This document shows positions 5,399-6,820 of a stretch of DNA of 6,820 bases, piece by piece; position 1 is the stretch's first letter; every line of letters starts with the position of its first letter. Source of the stretch: DASQFI01 sp050264575 (GTDB taxonomy: Bacteria; Acidobacteriota; Vicinamibacteria; Vicinamibacterales; SCN-69-37); the NCBI GenBank assembly GCA_050264575.1, contig JBLNGH010000157.1, positions 1 to 6,820 of the forward strand, given 5' to 3'. A program made the translations under genes and the position numbers. The notes beneath the pieces were generated by a model. The model saw only the letters and a program-made list of their open reading frames with translations, had not been told where the DNA came from and ran no database searches.

Positions 5399-6820
5399 AT
5401 GATCGGCACCACGCTCTCCCACTACACAATCGACGCCAAGGTGGGTGAAGGCGGCATGGGCACCGTCTATCGCGCCCGCGATACCGTGCTCGGCCGCGTC
5501 GTCGCCATCAAGGTCCTCTCGGCGGACGCGGCGAACGACGCTGAGCTCGGACCGCGCATCCTGCGCGAAGCGAAGGCGGCTTCGAAGCTCAACCACCCCA
5601 ACATCGTCACGCTCTACGAGCTCGGCCGGAGCGGCGAGACCGGGTTCCTCGTCATGGAGTACGTCGACGGCGCCTCGCTTGGGGCGCAGATCGCGCCGGG
5701 CGGGCTCCCGATCGATCGCGTGATCGACTATGCGTGGCAGATTGCGGACGCGCTCGCCGCCGCGCACGAAGCGGGATTGGTCCACCGCGACATGAAACCG
5801 GGCAACGTGATGATCACGCCGAGCCGCCGGGTCAAAGTCCTCGACTTCGGACTGGCGCGTCAGCTGCCGGTTGCGGCGGCGGCCGAGACGCGAGCGGCGA
5901 CGACAGAATTCATGACGCGTGAGGGAATGTCCGGAACCGTCGGCTACATGGCGCCCGAACAGATCGAGGGACGTCCGGCCGACGCGCGCAGCGATGTGTT
6001 CGCGCTTGGCGTCGTGATCTTCGAGATGCTGACCGGGCGCCGGCCGTTTGCCGGCGACACCGCGTGGCGGACGATGCAGGCCACAGTCGACGCGGATCCG
6101 CCTCCTGTGAGCGAGCTGCGACCGGATACGTCGCCGGCGCTCGTCCGGATCGTCGCGCGCGCGCTGGCAAAGCGGCCGGAAGACAGGTATCCGACTGCAC
6201 GTGCGCTTGCCGATGACCTGGCGGCGTTGCGAACACCGACGGCGACGATGGCGGCTCCGGTCCGCAAACGTGGCTGGGCCACGATTGCCGCAGTGAGCAG
6301 TCTCGCACTGGCCGCTGCCGGCACGATCGGTTGGATCTGGATCCGCGAGTCGCGCATGCGGTGGGTCCGCGTTACTGCGCTTCCCGAGATCGAGCGGCTC
6401 GTGGCGGAGGGTGACATCGATGGCGGGTTCCGGTTGGCCCAGCAGGCCCGGGCCATCGCGCCCGATGATCCTCAGGTCCGTCAGGTCTGGAACAACGTCG
6501 CGTTTGCTGCTTCGATTGGCACCGACCCACAGGGTGCCGAGGTCGCAGTGAAGGGCTACGGATCGACTCGGGACTGGATGCTTGTCGGCACGACGCCTCT
6601 GAAGGATGTTCAGGTACCGCTCGGTCCTGTTCGATGGCGTGTGACCAAAGCCGGTTACGACCAGATCGAGGTATCCTCCGAGCCGGGAACGCTCCGCGAA
6701 TTCCGGCTGGTGCCGTCGGGTACAGCTCCGCCGGGAATGCTGTTCGTCCCGCACGGCCCGGTGGAGCTCGACACCGGGGCCGTCGATGTACCCGACTACT
6801 GGATCGACACCTACGAGGTC
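5399..6820 (+). CDS. Ser/Thr kinase with PEGA-like domain and start of an FGE/SUMF1-like domain (3' end outside window)
   Basis: The first 474 codons of a gene that is still open at the window end. Residues about 8-278 are a Hanks-type kinase. Visible are the glycine loop GEGGMGTVY (16-24), AIK lysine K38, probable helix-C E57, HRD (129-131) with K133 and N136, DFG (149-151), APE (186-188) and D199, so it should be active. One TM helix (about 293-314) follows basic residues (RKRG), with the rest outside. Residues about 326-370 are helical; about 373-438 resemble a PEGA domain (GAEVAVKG, GTTPLKDVQVPLGPVRWRVTKAGY). From about 446, GMLFVPHGPVEL and YWIDTYEV match the opening of FGE/SUMF1-type domains, a known fusion partner of bacterial kinases. 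That fold can be an enzyme or only a binding module; the deciding residues lie beyond the window. The ATG at 5399 is the first after an in-frame stop at 5375; no Shine-Dalgarno is seen. It is divergent from the LysM gene. Confidence 0.92.
   Translation, partial: MIGTTLSHYTIDAKVGEGGMGTVYRARDTVLGRVVAIKVLSADAANDAELGPRILREAKAASKLNHPNIVTLYELGRSGETGFLVMEYVDGASLGAQIAPGGLPIDRVIDYAWQIADALAAAHEAGLVHRDMKPGNVMITPSRRVKVLDFGLARQLPVAAAAETRAATTEFMTREGMSGTVGYMAPEQIEGRPADARSDVFALGVVIFEMLTGRRPFAGDTAWRTMQATVDADPPPVSELRPDTSPALVRIVARALAKRPEDRYPTARALADDLAALRTPTATMAAPVRKRGWATIAAVSSLALAAAGTIGWIWIRESRMRWVRVTALPEIERLVAEGDIDGGFRLAQQARAIAPDDPQVRQVWNNVAFAASIGTDPQGAEVAVKGYGSTRDWMLVGTTPLKDVQVPLGPVRWRVTKAGYDQIEVSSEPGTLREFRLVPSGTAPPGMLFVPHGPVELDTGAVDVPDYWIDTYEV

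Noticed and set aside
5263..5412. N-terminal extension of the LysM protein from an ATG at 5412
   Set aside because: The extra 50 residues come from the divergent intergenic region and the repeat cluster, and would overlap the kinase start. The internal ATG at 5262 has a good Shine-Dalgarno.
5321..6754. A 477-codon open frame on the minus strand opposite the second kinase
   Set aside because: Same reason: low-complexity Arg-rich translation antisense to a kinase with all catalytic motifs. It also runs into the intergenic repeat.

Overview
The window looks like a chromosomal piece of a high-G+C, soil-type bacterium, most likely an Acidobacteriota member (Vicinamibacteria-like). This is inference from style, since no marker gene is present. 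The clues are two large Hanks-type Ser/Thr kinases with the 'SHYRI..LGGGGMGVVYRAEDVRLGR' type of N-terminus common in that phylum, strong G/C third-position bias, and intergenic heptamer repeats of the AGAACTY type.

Layout: (1) 24-2837, plus strand, a complete membrane-anchored Ser/Thr kinase with an extracytoplasmic sensor-like region and TPR repeats. (2) 2838-2937, a convergent gap filled by a 7-bp tandem repeat and a small palindrome. (3) 2938-5262, a block of four minus-strand genes. In transcription order these are a short LysM protein, a lipoprotein, a RodZ-like HTH/transmembrane protein with a C-terminal beta-rich domain, and a SnoaL/NTF2-like protein. The LysM and lipoprotein genes are closely spaced, each with a good Shine-Dalgarno sequence, and form a probable operon. 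A second heptamer array follows the lipoprotein stop codon in inverted orientation. (4) 5263-5398, a divergent intergenic region with a third, palindromic version of the repeat. (5) 5399 to the window end, plus strand, a second Ser/Thr kinase with a TM segment, a PEGA-like domain and the start of what looks like a formylglycine-generating-enzyme-like (FGE/SUMF1) domain, cut off by the window edge.

How the genes may work together (inference): both kinases, the lipoprotein and the HTH protein are predicted to be membrane-associated, so the region reads as an envelope-sensing and signalling neighbourhood. No gene is shown to be a substrate of either kinase. No RNA gene, CRISPR array, transposase or integrase was found. 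No intergenic stretch exceeds 300 bases. The most unusual non-coding signal is the heptamer repeat family in several intergenic gaps. The least described protein parts are the C-terminal domain of the HTH/TM protein and the lipoprotein.
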